A stretch of 64,000 nucleotides of DNA, from the NCBI GenBank assembly GCA_014526335.1, contig JACTAT010000045.1:2031978-2095977 (forward strand). The letters run 5' to 3'. The notes beneath the pieces were generated by a model, which did no database searches, was not told the origin of the DNA, and worked only from the letters and a program-made list of their open reading frames with translations. Position 1 is the first letter of the stretch, and each line of letters opens with the position of its first letter. The position numbers and the translations under genes were made by a program. Positions 45,422-57,182 of the stretch are shown piece after piece. The stretch comes from Chrysaora quinquecirrha. Lineage: Eukaryota > Cnidaria > Scyphozoa > Semaeostomeae > Pelagiidae.

Positions 45422-45649
45422 TGTTTTGTTTTGCTGGGCCGGGCAGAAGAACACGTAGATTTAAAGACATTCTTTGAGTATATTATAATAATAAAATATT
45501 TAATTACGAAAAAGTTACAGGCCTACTTTGTTCCACTTATTCAACTCTTTTTACTTCGAGCACATGTTCAGAATATTGTAGACTGGGCCGAGCATGTTGA
45601 TAAGAAGGGTAAAACCCGGAACGTTTGGCGCGCAGACCTCTTACCAACA
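45422..45649 (-). repeat. BEL/Pao 5' LTR
   Basis: 228 bp, beginning TGTTTTG and ending CCAACA on plus, flanked internally by the primer-binding site. Near-identity with the 3' LTR (about 2 percent difference by eye) indicates a recent insertion. Confidence 0.93.
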
Positions 45650-46009
45650 ACAAGTTTTCTTAAGTAACTCAACTAAATTATCAAGACTGTGGAACACCAA
45701 AGCATAATTGCTAGAGAGAGAATGTTTAAAAAGACTACCAGCATGATTTATTGCAGCCAGTGTTGTCCTTTTTCCATACAGCCTTCTATTTTCCTTGCTT
45801 GAAATGATTTTTAGCGTTTTTCCTTTGCTGTTGTAGCAATTTCTCAGGGACTGACAAATTGAATTGGTGTCAGGAGCCCGCATTCTATTTGCCTTTAGCT
45901 CATTGATGGTCTTCACAGCAAGCTGGTTTGTCTTCCTCAAACACCCTGTTCCACACAACTGTTTCTGCATTTCCATTATTTTTTTACTTGCATTGAATGC
46001 AATTTTCAA
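45650..46009 (-). pseudogene. Unknown ORF, upstream part, split by BEL/Pao
   Basis: A frame starting at ATG 46009 with GTGCLRKTNQLAVKTINELK, CQSLRNCYNSKGKTLKIISS and LVFHSLDNLVELLKKT, running into the LTR. In copy 1 the same sequence continues straight into SPLQQIRND, so the BEL insertion truncates it. This copy lacks the internal stops of copy 1, so the ORF may have been intact until the insertion. Confidence 0.55.
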
Positions 46010-46298
46010 TGTTTTCTAAACGGAGAACAACACTTCTCAATTTCTATCCATAAATACTAATTATGGTATCAATACTAATTAGGGTTAAGAGACAGCTAGG
46101 CCTGTATATGTATTCTCTGGTTCAATTAAGGAATTGTCTAGATGTAAAAATTGCCAAGAATACTAACAGAAATGTGCCTAACATTGGAATTTTCAACAGT
46201 TTGGTTTAACTATTGTGTATTTCCTGAAGTTTTTGGTTTTCATTTTGAATATCACGCAGCTCTTGTAGTGCTTTTGACAGCTGCTCGGTGAAATCAAT

Positions 46299-47321
46299 AA
46301 CATCCATAAAGTAAACTTTTTGCAAAGCACCAAAGCCAAATCAGAAAGGGGAGTAGAGGATTTTGACAGTTAGAAGAGTGTGCTTCCAGAAAACTGCATT
46401 AATTTGAGTTCATTGCAAAAAACTGCCATATGTTAGGTCTCTGATTCTTTGCCTCTGCTCTGATTGGTTTTTGTTGTCGAAATTTGAGAGTGAACAGCTG
46501 TGACTCTAAACAACACAGGCAAAGCATGCATGAAATCCCATGATTTTAGTTTCAGGATCCTGTTTTGAGAAGCACTGTTATAGAACACGATTAACGAATT
46601 CAAAGTTAAACATTAACATGTTGGTTCAATGTAATTTCAATATGTGTAAAGGGAAAGCCTTCTTTACAATGAAATGTTTAAACTCTCACATAGAAATGTT
46701 TGTCAGAGGAAGGAATATTATTCAGAGATAAGTTGCATTTTGTGCATAATAAGAAATGTCTTCGAGTATCAACATGAAAAGTGTCTGGCATCTAATAACA
46801 CATTCGATTTAATAAACATGAAAGTCCTGCCTATTAAAGGAAATTTTTTGTATTCTAATATTCTGACTTTTAGCTTCTGTATGGTATCATTATGACATAT
46901 ATGTAATTCGAGAATGGTACCCATGTATTACATTATGCATCTGCCATTTCGCGTTTTCCACAGTGGTGGGCTAATAATTTTATGGGTAAAATCATTTAGC
47001 AAATATTTCAAGGTGGATTCGTGTTTGAATACAGGTGACTTCTTGTGTTGAAAAGGTCAACGAGGTTTGGGTTTGACTTGCAGATATGGTTGTCTCACAG
47101 CAAGGATCAAGGTCTTGATAAGTTATCTTTACTGAGACCCTAGTCACTGGTGCTAAACGACTATTACACTTTCACCTTTAATACAAGTGATTGCAAAACA
47201 CATCAACACTGAAGCAATCTTGGTAGAGACCCATGAAAAAGAATATTACTCAACAAAAAAAGAATATTCCAAACTCATCCACATTCCTACAATCTGGTAA
47301 ATGATTTTTGTGTTCTTAGGA
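46299..47321. other. 1-kb block present only in duplication copy 2
   Basis: Copy 1 reads from GAAATCAAT to GTGAGTTTTC with only about 12 bp between; copy 2 has about 1 kb. Only short frames are found (for example 46540-46895 plus, with no domain). It could be a non-autonomous insertion in copy 2 or a deletion in copy 1. Confidence 0.6.
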
Positions 47322-48020
47322 GTGAGTTTTCTTGAAGATGCAGTGTTTTTCTCTGTCTAATCCAGCCAATTTGTGACATCAGGAAGTTTGATGATGGTGT
47401 GGTAGCCTTAGCAATGGGGACGTCATAGCAAGTAGAAAGTTTACTTTATTGAACTAAAAGAATAATCTTCTTTCGAGATTCTAGAAACTGACACTAACCA
47501 CAACATGTTTGATTATCAGACCAAACCAACAAGCTTGCTTTCGTCTCAACTCTACCCTCATGACCTGCCTAGCATGGGTAGCCCTTAAGGAACCTTTCAG
47601 TTCCAGCTAGTAAAGCTCAAAGGATCACCGAGTCACTCAAGCATTTTCACCACAACAAGGTAACAGCTTAGGAAAATGGCTATTTACAAACAAAACACAG
47701 CAAAAAACAAAACAACTATAAACAAACAAAACCAAACAATGGACTCTGGATCAACAGCAAGAATAATTTTACACTTATACTTACACTATATACAATATAT
47801 GTGCAGGGTGCCAGGAAATGGGATGGGCTAGTTGATTTGATGGTCCTCAATTTTATCCCACATGCCAATCACTCATTGAAAATTAACCCTGTTTCCTTGC
47901 CCACTTTAATTGGTTGAATTCCATATCTCTGTAAAGGTCATCAGATCTACACCTTCATTCTCATCTGTCTGCCCAAGTGTGATGTTAAAAATATCTTCTG
48001 CTGTGATGTTATGGGCGATG

Positions 48021-48677
48021 TTATTCCCAATGATATCGGGAGATTTGATGTTCATCTCCTTCCAACGTATCAACATTACATTCACATTCACTGCCATTTG
48101 GTGTACTTTCATGGGGCAACAATAAGTCATCAACCGGGCTCAAAACAACATCTGGCTCTTTATTCCCACTTTCTCTCACAATGCTATTCAACGTTGGTCT
48201 TAAACCTCCCTGACACTCTTCAAAGCCATACTCTATTGCATTTGGGTATTCGATAGTACTTTCAAAGATTTGGTTGTACTCATTTGCTTGAAATACAGCT
48301 CTGTTGAAAATCTGATCAACAGCTCCATCCACAGGTGGTACCTTGTCTAACTGGCCTTTGGCATACTTGTATCCGATATCTCTCAGTAACTTAAAGTTTG
48401 GAGCTTGGTTGCAAATAATGGATTCCCAATCAATGTTGTCCAGTTTCTGAATGTAAACTCTATACATGTGGTAATATATCTGTGCATAAAGAAGGAGAAA
48501 ACCTTTCCTGCAATGCTGTGAATTATTCAAAAATCCTTGCTCGTCAAAAAGGGAAGGAAGAATATTGTCTTTGCATGTCCGAGAATAAACATTGAGAGCC
48601 AAGGGTTTTGTGACATGTCTAATGCCAGGATTTTTATCATTACCTGTCAAAATGCTTAGGGCACCTAGGCTTTCCAA
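48021..48677 (-). pseudogene. Unknown ORF (218 residues), continued from 49150
   Basis: Frame with GFLLLYAQIYYHMYRVYIQK, APNFKLLRDIGYKYAKGQLD, VDGAVDQIFNRAVFQANEYN and VDDLLLPHES. The first 2988 bp of the window carry its truncated duplicate. It appears to be the same polypeptide as 48770-49150 after a frame change near 48700. Family not recognised. Confidence 0.5.
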
Positions 48678-48769
48678 AGGGAGTTTTGTTTCTTTGGAGC
48701 ACTAAGAGCTTGCGATGGTGTTATACAGTTTCTGGGCATCAATGAAAAAATTCATTTTAACTTTGGGAC

Positions 48770-49150
48770 TTAACGCCTGAAAGTCTTCAACTGTTGCATC
48801 TTCTTTTGGCTGTTTTGTGGGTTTCCCTGTCTTAGTATCTTGAGCTTGTTATGAATGGCACAGTACAACTTGATGGAATGTGTACTTATGATTTCACTTA
48901 TAAGTCTGTGTTGTAAAAGCAGAATGGTGACATTATCTGCCTCTGGACAGTTGATGATGACTGAAGTGCCAGATGGATGACCATTATCCAAGAACCTTTT
49001 TAGAGCAAAGAAACCTACCATATCAGCCTCAGGGTGGTAACGTGCATAATCAGAGGTCGATGGACTAAAGTTGCAGATGTTGTCTACTGTGCAAGATGCA
49101 TACAAGCCACAGTGGCCACCAATAATTACATGAGTGAAATTATTTGGCAT
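48770..49150 (-). pseudogene. Unknown ORF with possible PIN-like acidic motifs
   Basis: 126 residues with VIIGGHCGLYASC, HPEADMVGFFALKRFL and VIINCPEADNVTILLLQHRL. The paired EAD/PEAD acidic motifs followed by a hydrophobic strand recall the EEADTR/DTDV pattern of the nuclease-like protein at 55159-55902. The link is suggestive only. It lies upstream of 48021-48677 on the same strand. Confidence 0.4.
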
Positions 49151-49747
49151 ATGTCTTGCCTTTAAAAAATCAATGTCCTGACATGATCTGACATATCACG
49201 TTATGATTTCTGGCGACCATTATCTTGATGCAACCAAAATGTGTTAAAGCTTTGATTTGCTCATTCTGATCTACATGAAAGCCAGTATACTGTAAAGGAG
49301 AAAATGGAGTTCATGCTCTTGTTGCCTCAATGCAACCCTATGTCTGGTCAGCCTGACGGTCAAAAGTTTGAATATGCCGACTTTTGTTGGCATATTTCCT
49401 TAAAATAGGAAGGACCGTTTGCTCAATGATATGGCTATTCATTCTTTATAAGTACATGTTGGAATCTTGAGTTTGCGGAAGACAAACATGCAGTCAATGA
49501 TCATGCAAGCAATGTTGCTAAAAGCACCAGTAGCAGCAGAAAAAGATGGCTCAGACAAGAAAGCAGACTCATAATTTTTAAAAGCCACAACGTACGGTCT
49601 GATTTTTTGCAAAATGCAAACTCACACCATCTTTCTTCAGTAACTGAACTGGTTTACTTGAGCTTGACCTGCATGTCAGTAGACTGCAACAGAAGCTCTG
49701 ATATAGCCTCAAGTTGTTGATTTGCATGGTTAATCCTTCTTTACAGA
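49151..49747. other. No gene recognised
   Basis: Likely 5' continuation of the minus-strand unknown gene or its flank. Frames are short. Confidence 0.35.
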
Positions 49748-50965
49748 ATCATTTAAGCATGATATAAGGATTTGTTTTCAAGACTTGCTTGATTTTACTT
49801 ATCATGTTAATTCCGAAGGTTGGAGAAATATTAGAGAGGGTAGAGAAATCCGCATCATCAATCTTGGAAAAACAACATCAGCTGATGAGTTACGACCAAC
49901 ACTCAAGCAGCATTCAGGAATAAACTCAGTTGAGAAAGTCGTCTATAAAGTGTTAGCCTGTGGCCTAGGACAATAAGGCCGACCATGTTTGTCTTTGAGA
50001 TTAGGCCCAATAAAGGTATGTTTAGCAATTCTTCATTTTGAAGACAAGAATAATCAAAGGAATCCTTGTGTACAGGATCATTTAAGCATGATATAAGGAT
50101 TTGTTTTCAAGACTTAATTGATTTTACTTATCATGTTAATTCGAAGGTTGGAGAAATATTAGAGAGGGTAAAGTAATCCACATCAGCAATCTTGGAAGAA
50201 AAACGTCAGCTGATGAGTTACGACCAACATTCGAGCAGCATTCAGGAATAAACTCAGTTGCCAAAGTCATCTACAAAGTGTTAGCCTTTGGCCTAGGATA
50301 ATAAGGCCGACCATGTTTGTCTTTCAGATTAGGCCCAATAAAGGTATGTTTAGCAATTCTTCATTTTGAAGACAAGAATAATCAAAGGAATCCTTATTTA
50401 CAGGATCATTTAAGCATGATATAAGGATTTGTTTTCAAGACTTAATTGATTTTACTTATCATGTTAATTCCGAAGGTTGGAGAAATATTAGAGAGGGTAG
50501 AGTAATCCGCATCATCAATCTTGGAAAAACAACTTCAGCTGATGAGTTACGACCAACACTCAAGCAGCATTCAGGAATAAACTTAGTTGAGAAAGTCGTC
50601 TATAAAGTGTTAGCCTTTGGCCTAGAACAATAAGGCCGACCATGTTTGTCTTTGAGATTAGGCCCAATAAAGGTATGTTTAGCAATTCTTCATTTTGAAG
50701 ACAAGAATAATCAAAGGAATCCTTATTTACAGGATCATTTAAGCATGATATAAGGATTTGTTTTCAAGACTTAATTGATTTTACTTATCATGTTAATTTT
50801 GAAGGTTGGAGAAATATTAGAGAGGGTAGAGCAATCCGCATCATCAATCTAGGAAAAACAACCTCAGCTGATGAGTTACGACCAACACTCAAGTAGCATT
50901 CAGGAATAAACTCAGTTGAGAAAGTCATCTACAAAGTGTTAGCCTTTGGCCTAGGATAATAAGGT
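49748..50965. repeat. Tandem array, four units of ~329 bp
   Basis: Units start at GATCATTTAAGCATGATATA near 50075, 50403 and 50732, and in variant form near 49746. Spacing is 329, 328 and 329 bp; the fourth unit is partial. Each full unit contains TTACAG before, and AAAGGTATGT after, a ~265-bp core, which looks like an exon between splice sites. The cores differ by a few substitutions and indels and contain stops. Only unit 1 has a 63-residue frame. Confidence 0.93.
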
Positions 50966-50994
50966 TGATAACTTAATATAACTTTTTTGCCAAT

Positions 50995-51340
50995 TTAGAT
51001 GGTCTTTGGTAATAGTGGGACGGATAAGACCTCCAATATGACAAAATTGTGCACTTTTGGATGCAAGCTTGAAAACTTGCCTGAATATGTAGTTTGGTAT
51101 GCTGATTAATATCTGATATAGTGCCACGCGCAAAAATGCCCAGTTGCCATGGAAACCGGATTCTGTATTGTACCATATATTTTCCTATACCTTTATTTCC
51201 TGGCGATAATTCTCTGCAGGACACCATTTCAGATCTAACAACCTTTAAAAACACCAGCACGGGCTATTGATTTACAAACGTTTTACCAAGAAAACATCTC
51301 TGAATGAATCGATGGGATGCCTGGTTGCCATGGAAACGGA
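50995..51340 (-). repeat. X-box-bearing repeat, inverted copy (left)
   Basis: In reverse complement this matches 56895-57200. Shared features are TGGCACTATATC, CTTGCATCCAAA, GTGCAC and CTTATCCG, plus two RFX X-box-like motifs GTTGCCATGGAAAC at 51143-51156 and 51324-51337. It is therefore a degenerate copy of the intron/exon start of the integrase-like gene. With its right partner it brackets the nuclease-like gene. Confidence 0.7.
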
Positions 51341-51717
51341 AAATTATCACAGTACTTTGTTGTTGTTGTTGTTGCTGTTTGCGAAGAGTGGGACTCAGGT
51401 AATCAGTCTAAAAGTTACCCAGAATGGTAAACTGTAACTGTAACCTCCTGTAATACTGTTGTCATAACGAGGCTAGGCTCGTTGTCATGGCCAGTAAGGT
51501 TCGTTACTATGGCTAGGCCCATTTAGGAATTAAGCTTGATCACTCATTCTATACACTCATCATGTGCAGGGTTTTACTTCCTTAAAGGTAAGACTTTGCA
51601 ATTAAATTGGTTTATTATTGTGGTATGAAAAATATGGAAATAATTACTTTGATTACTATGTAATAATAATGACTATGAATGAAAAAGAAAGTGGGCAAAA
51701 TGTCCAAGCACTTACTT
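51341..51717. other. Upstream region of the nuclease-like gene
   Basis: Contains a (TTG)n microsatellite near 51360-51375. No promoter element or gene is recognised. Part of the N-terminus of the next gene may lie here. Confidence 0.35.
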
Positions 51718-54700
51718 TAATCAACTGGAAAAAATGTTTGTTCTGCCAAGATAATTCAGAAAATTAACAATGCCCTGCTCTTTCTAAACGAAAAGATAGT
51801 GGTGCCGGATATAGAACACTGGTAGACGACATATGTGAATTTGAAAAATTAGGGCAGTTCCTGCTTCAAGTTAGCCTAGCACGACTTGATAATGGTACAG
51901 GTACCGTTGAAACTCTTTTCGCAAATAAGGCCAGCTGGCATATATCATGTAGAGACCAATACAATAAAACAAAGCTGCAAAGAGCAAAGAAAAGAAAATG
52001 CACAGAAGAAGAAGAAGATAATCCTGCAGAAAATGGGAAAAAAACGACACGGTTATCATTGGGAAACATGCCTGGTATGTCAAAAAAAGAATTATGCTTT
52101 TTCTGTGAAGAGAAATCACCCACAGAAGCATTACGATCAGCATCCACATTTGGATTAAACAGCCGAGTCCGATCCACTGCTTTGCTCCTGGAAGATGACA
52201 AGCTGCTCACCAAGTGAAATTCCGGAGATCTCATTGCTGTTGAGGCAAAATACCATAAAAAATGTCTGACATGCCTGTACAACCATGCAAGAGATAAAAA
52301 GAGGAGACAAAGTAGACAATGTGATGATTTTGAAATGGCACATAGCCTAGCTCTTGCTGAGCTTATTTCATACCTAGAAGGCTCCAGGACCAAAGGAGAA
52401 ATCAAGGTTCATAAGCTTTCAAGTCTTGTTAAAGATTACTCTGTAAGGTTAGCACAGTTAGGAGTTGATTCAGACCAACAAGTACATGCAACTCGTTTGA
52501 AACATAAGTTGACTACACACATTCCTGGACTTCATGCGATTCCAAATGGTAGGGAAGTGCTACTATCTTTGGATGAGGACATTGGTGACCTCTTATCAGA
52601 TAGCCTATTCCAGGACCACGATTCTGATGCAATGTGCCTTATGAGAGCAGCAAATATTGTCAGGAGAGACATTTAGAGCATCAGTACTGCTTTCAAGGTT
52701 CGTTTGAGCCTGATTGCCAAAGTAAATCAGTCCCTGAGTCTTTGAATGCATTGGTAAGGATGATTCTGGAAGGATCGAGCATAAAGAATCAAGCATCAAT
52801 ATCAGCAAGGGAAAGTAACCAAGCCACTTTAACAATCGCCCAATTAATCAAATTCAATTGTGTCAAAAGCAGAAAGCAAAATTCAAGTTTTGTGAGGCAT
52901 CAAAACAGTATGGAAACGCCATTACCCTTGTATATTGGAGCAATGATACACACACGAACAAGAAAGAAAGGACTCGTGGACAAGTTATTTGATCTTGGCA
53001 TTTCAGTGTCTTATGATCGGGTATTAAATGTGTCTGCAGATCTTGGAAACCTGTTATCTGATCATTTTGAAGCCTTAGGAATTGTTTGCCCATCGTCTCT
53101 CCGCAAGAATGTCTTTACGACAATGGCTGTGGATAATATAGACCACAACCCTTCATCGGCAACAGCTTCTGACTCTTTTCATGGCACTGCTATTTCAGTC
53201 GTACAGCATCCTTCAGCTGCAGGAGAGGGAGCAGAGTTAGAAAAGCCGCCGTTTATTTCTACTGCCAGAAAATCGATAAAGCCCCTTCCTAGCTTTTACA
53301 CAAATGTATCTCCAGTAGCGAAATCTTGTGTCGAGTCCCCAACCAGAATGTTGCAGGGGTCTATGGCATTTGACTCGACCACCATGGCAGCTGCAACACA
53401 AGATGAGTTTGCCTGGTTGGAACAGCTTCATGATGCCCGCAAGGAAGAAGAGATGTCTGACAGCGAAATTTTCAAGGAAGCGAGAATGAGGCCATGGCCC
53501 GTCTTTCACTCGCAAAGAAATGAGGTACAAGTGAGGCCTAAATCTTCTTCCTGTCTCTTACCGATGTTCCCAGATTGTGCACATTCAGTGCCAATGATAA
53601 AGCATAGCATGAAGGTGGCAGTAAAACTAACGGATTATGTAAATCCAGGGCAGACACCAGTATTAGTGTGTGATCAGCCATTATTTGCTATTGCAAAGCA
53701 AATTCAGTGGACATGGCCTAAAGAATTAGGGGAAGAGTATTTCATGGTCATGATGGGTGGATTGCATGTGGAGATGGCGCTTCTAGCAACTCTTGGAAAC
53801 TTTCTTGATAACAGTGGCTGGACAGAGGCGCTAGTTTTGGCACAGGTGACCACATCTGGAAGGGCGCAGTCTCTTCTAACTGGATCCAAAGTCAAGCGCA
53901 CAAGATATGCACATTTGGTAACATTGGGTGTTCTCAACCTTTTGCAGCAGGATTCATATGCGAAGTACCTGACGTTAGTTGAAGGCACTGGACCTCTTGA
54001 GTTTCTAGATTGGTGTTGCTATAGGGCATCAATGAGTCCCCAATTCAATTACTGGAATACTGTTAAGGAAATCCAAATTATAATGATCATTTTCATTCGA
54101 TCCCTGCGGGAGTCAAACTTTGAACTTTACTGTTCTTCATTGAATTCCATGGCAAAATGGTTCTTTGCACTAGATAGAACAAACTATGCAAGGTGGATAT
54201 CGGTGCATCTCAAAGACCTATTGGAATTGAAGACAAGGCATCCTGATTTGTACCAAGAATTTAAAAATGGCAAATTCACAGCACAGATAACAACCAACAG
54301 TTTTTCAGCGATGGCTTTAGATCAGGCGCACGAGCAGCTAAACAGTTTTGTTAAAGGAGATGGTGGCGCTGTTGGGCTGACGGAGAATCCAGCAGCACTA
54401 TTGCGATGGATGGTTTCAGGTCCAGAAATGGCAAGAATTATATCTGAATTTGAATCATGCAGTGAAGATGAAGCTGGAAAGTTGTATCCTCACCATGAGA
54501 ACTCACCAGCTCACACAGAAAGATTCAATACCGACGTACGTTCTCTTCTACATACAATGAGGGAACTTGGCAACCCGTTTGATGAAGAAGGGGATGAACT
54601 CCTTTCTTTGGTATCAAAAGATTTAGTTAGCCCAGATGTTGTTCTCAGTTTAAAAAAGATCAAGCGCACTGGTGAATCACAATTTAGCCAATTTGTCGAA

Positions 54701-56626
54701 GAAAGACTGAGAAAAGGATCAAAAGCTTTGAATGAAACAATCCCACGTAATAGGTTTCCACTCTTCACCGAGAAAGCCAAAAGGAATTTCTCAAAGAATG
54801 CAGGAAAGCTGAAAACAGCAAAGCAAGACACAAGGCTCTTTGCAAGATTGTATGTTGGCTGCCAGTCTAGAGATGGTGACCTCGAAGATTTTTTTGCCCA
54901 CGAGAATCAGAGTAGCCCTCCAGCTATTTCTGAAAGTGGAAAACTTCGAAGTGGCACTAAAAGTGATCTAGTTCAATGCTTGATGGAGGATGTCGACACA
55001 GAAGACGAAAGCCCCAGGCGACGCTGTGTTATTCTTGATGGTGCTGTTCTTGTCCAGATGCTTAGACCGAGAAATTGCAAAACATTTAAAGAATACAGCA
55101 TCTCGGTGTTTCTTCCACATCTAAAATCATGGCTCAAAAAGCTCAACGAGTCGATTAGGTGTGGGATGATTATTTTTACTACAGCTTAAAAGCAGGCTCG
55201 AGAGAAAGAAGAGGAAGAGGCCAACGTAGAAGGGTGCTTTCCTCAGCACCTCTGCCCACTGATTGGCAAGCATTTTTGAGGTTGGATGAAAATAAGAAAG
55301 AGCTTTTCTCGTTTCTATCTAAGGAGGCCGGAAACCTTGACACGGAAGGGAAAGAGCTCATTGTCACCCTGAAAGAAGGGGTTGTTTGTTATCCAGCAAG
55401 GGAAACATACATGCTTGCACCATGTTCACACGAGGAAGCGGACACAAGAATGATGGTACATGTTGCAGATGCTGCTGCATCAGGATACAGTTCCATCCTG
55501 ATACGAACTGTGGACACTGACGTTGTTGCACTCGCTGTTGCAGTTGTTGATAAAATCGAAGTCTCAGAAGTCTGGATCATGTTTGGAACAGGAAAGAACC
55601 AAAGGATGCTACCGATTCATGAGATATCCAAGAAGCTCGGGCAGGAAAAGTCGCAGTGTTTACCCCTATTTCACGCTCTAACAGGATGTGACACAACGTC
55701 CTTCTTTCTTGGTCAAGGCAAAAAGAGGTCTTGGTTATCATGGCAAAATCTTCCAGATCTGACCGAGACTCTGTTAAACCTACAGACGCTAGAGGGAACA
55801 AGTGAAGTGCCTACACAATGCATTCAAGTGATTGAAAGATTCATCATTCTGCTCTACAATCGGACAAGTATGTTGTCAAAGGTATGTACAGATATCAAAT
55901 AAATGCCAAAATATAGTTGAAACTTGGCTGACGATTACAATCAACTGCATGTCGGCCTCAATATAGCGAGATGTGTCGGCTGGCTCAGCCCAACAACAAC
56001 TTAAGCTTGTTGAAAATGATACTTCTGCATTATCCACACATTGAAGCTGTACTGGCAGGAGTTAGGATTCCCTGAATAAATTTTGCTTCACTGATAAAGG
56101 AATTTTTAAAAAGTTTACGCATTTTTCAATGATTCGTTTAGGGAACCCTGACTGGCCAAAAATTTGCTTTCACCAGAGAAAACTTGTCGTAATCGGCAAG
56201 TTCCTAATACCCCCTTTTGAAGACTGTGCAGTACCACTCTAATAATTTTGTTGTTTCCCTTAGGTTAATGAGCTACGACATCATCTATTCACAAAGAAGG
56301 GAAAAATGCCGGAAAACATCCCTCCTACATCAAATGCTCTGTTACAACACATACGTCGTGCAATCTACCAAGGAGTATTCATTTTGAGCAAAGCGACTGA
56401 AGTTTCGCTAGATTTACCTGATCCACAGAAATGGGGATGGGAGAAAGTAGGAGAGAAATTCTTACCTAGATGGATGACTATTCCTGAAGCCGCAAAAATT
56501 TGCACAGAATTGATTCATTGTGGTTGTAAAAAAGGTTGTGCTGCTCGCTGCAAATGTTCTCGTGCTGATTTGGCTTGTACACCACTTTGCAACTGTAATG
56601 GGGACTGCAGAAATAACAACATCTGA
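51718..56626 (+). pseudogene. FEN/PIN-like nuclease gene family member with CXC-like tail
   Basis: One broken coding path. An N-terminal part starts near 51718 with Cys-x2-Cys pairs (KKCLFCQDN, LCFFCEEKSP) and a few stops. Frame 52335-52676 (HSLALAELISYLEG) follows, then the 851-residue frame 52634-55189 (PVLVCDQPLFAIAKQIQWTW, FSAMALDQAHEQLN, ENPAALLRWMVSGPEMARI). A shifted frame from 55159 has EEADTRMMVH, TVDTDVVALAVAV and LTGCDTTSFFLGQGKK, resembling the acidic clusters and GCD...GxG motif of FEN1/PIN nucleases. An in-phase intron (55882-56263, GTATGT...TTAG) leads to an exon ending in HCGCKKGCAARCKC, a CXC-like cysteine cluster. The family is common and repetitive in invertebrate genomes; its function is unknown. 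Confidence 0.7.
55882..56263 (+). other. Intron of the nuclease-like gene
   Basis: Donor AAAG|GTATGT follows codon SK of YNRTSMLSK. Acceptor TTTCCCTTAG precedes GTTAATGAG (VNE). Phase 0 on both sides, so VNELRHHLFTKKGKMPENI continues in frame. Confidence 0.8.
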
Positions 56627-56894
56627 CATTCAGTTTCATTTCGACGCTGTTTTATTCTGTTTTAATTTTAAAGGATTGAGATGAGAGTCACCTGAAAAAG
56701 TCTTTTTTAAAGCTTTTGTAACATGCAGATGATGCGTAGTTTCCTTTGCGAGCAGGCGCTCAGTACTTCCAAGTAATAGAAATGCATTTGATAGTATGGT
56801 TTTCCTTTCTTCTTTTATGGCTGTGAGTGCGATTTCTTGGATGTATTCATGCCTAAATTGATTTTTCTTTCTCTTTTCTAATAATGCAGATAGT

Positions 56895-57182
56895 TGGTGG
56901 TTTCCATGGCAACCAGGTATTCAGTCCCCAATTCCCCCAAGGGAACATAAATGGATTTTGGTTATGTTACCTGCTTTTCAAATGCCTCTAACTTTGCTCA
57001 GCTTGAAAATTTCCTTCTCTGAAATCAGTCATTCTTTCATTTTTGTAATTACACAGATAATACCCGGTTTCCATGGCAACCAGGTAATTTTTTGGATGGC
57101 ACTATATCCGAAATTAATCAGAGGATGGTACAGTATATGTGTACCGATTTTCATGCTTGCATCCAAATGTGCACGATTTTAG
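56895..57182 (+). repeat. X-box-bearing repeat (right) and integrase intron end
   Basis: Two GTTTCCATGGCAAC motifs (56900-56913, 57067-57080) and the sequence to GCACGATTTTAG. It is the inverted partner of 50995-51340. The final TTTTAG (57177-57182) is a plausible splice acceptor for the integrase-like exon. GTTTCCATGGCAAC is a near-perfect RFX X-box consensus; binding is not shown. Confidence 0.65.

Larger units (their letters stand above)
39326..45649 (-). mobile_element. BEL/Pao LTR retrotransposon, nearly intact
   Basis: 6.3-kb element read on the minus strand, bounded by two 228-bp LTRs that differ at about five positions. Next to the 5' LTR (plus 45404-45421) lies the complement of TGGCGCCCAACGTGGGGC, a tRNA primer-binding-site type seen in BEL/Pao elements. 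One long gag-pol frame is followed, after a single frameshift, by the rest of the integrase. It splits an unknown ORF of the duplication. The empty site is at about 1203-1209 of copy 1. No clean target duplication is visible. Confidence 0.95.
38144..48434. repeat. Segmental duplication, copy 2 (with BEL/Pao insertion)
   Basis: Same sequence as 1-2988, plus the BEL/Pao element 39326-45649 and a 1-kb block 46299-47321 absent from copy 1. The colinear order outside these blocks shows a duplication followed by insertion (and an insertion or deletion for the 1-kb block). Confidence 0.93.

Noticed and set aside
49748..50965. CRISPR array
   Set aside because: Units are 329 bp tandem repeats without unique spacers, in an animal genome.
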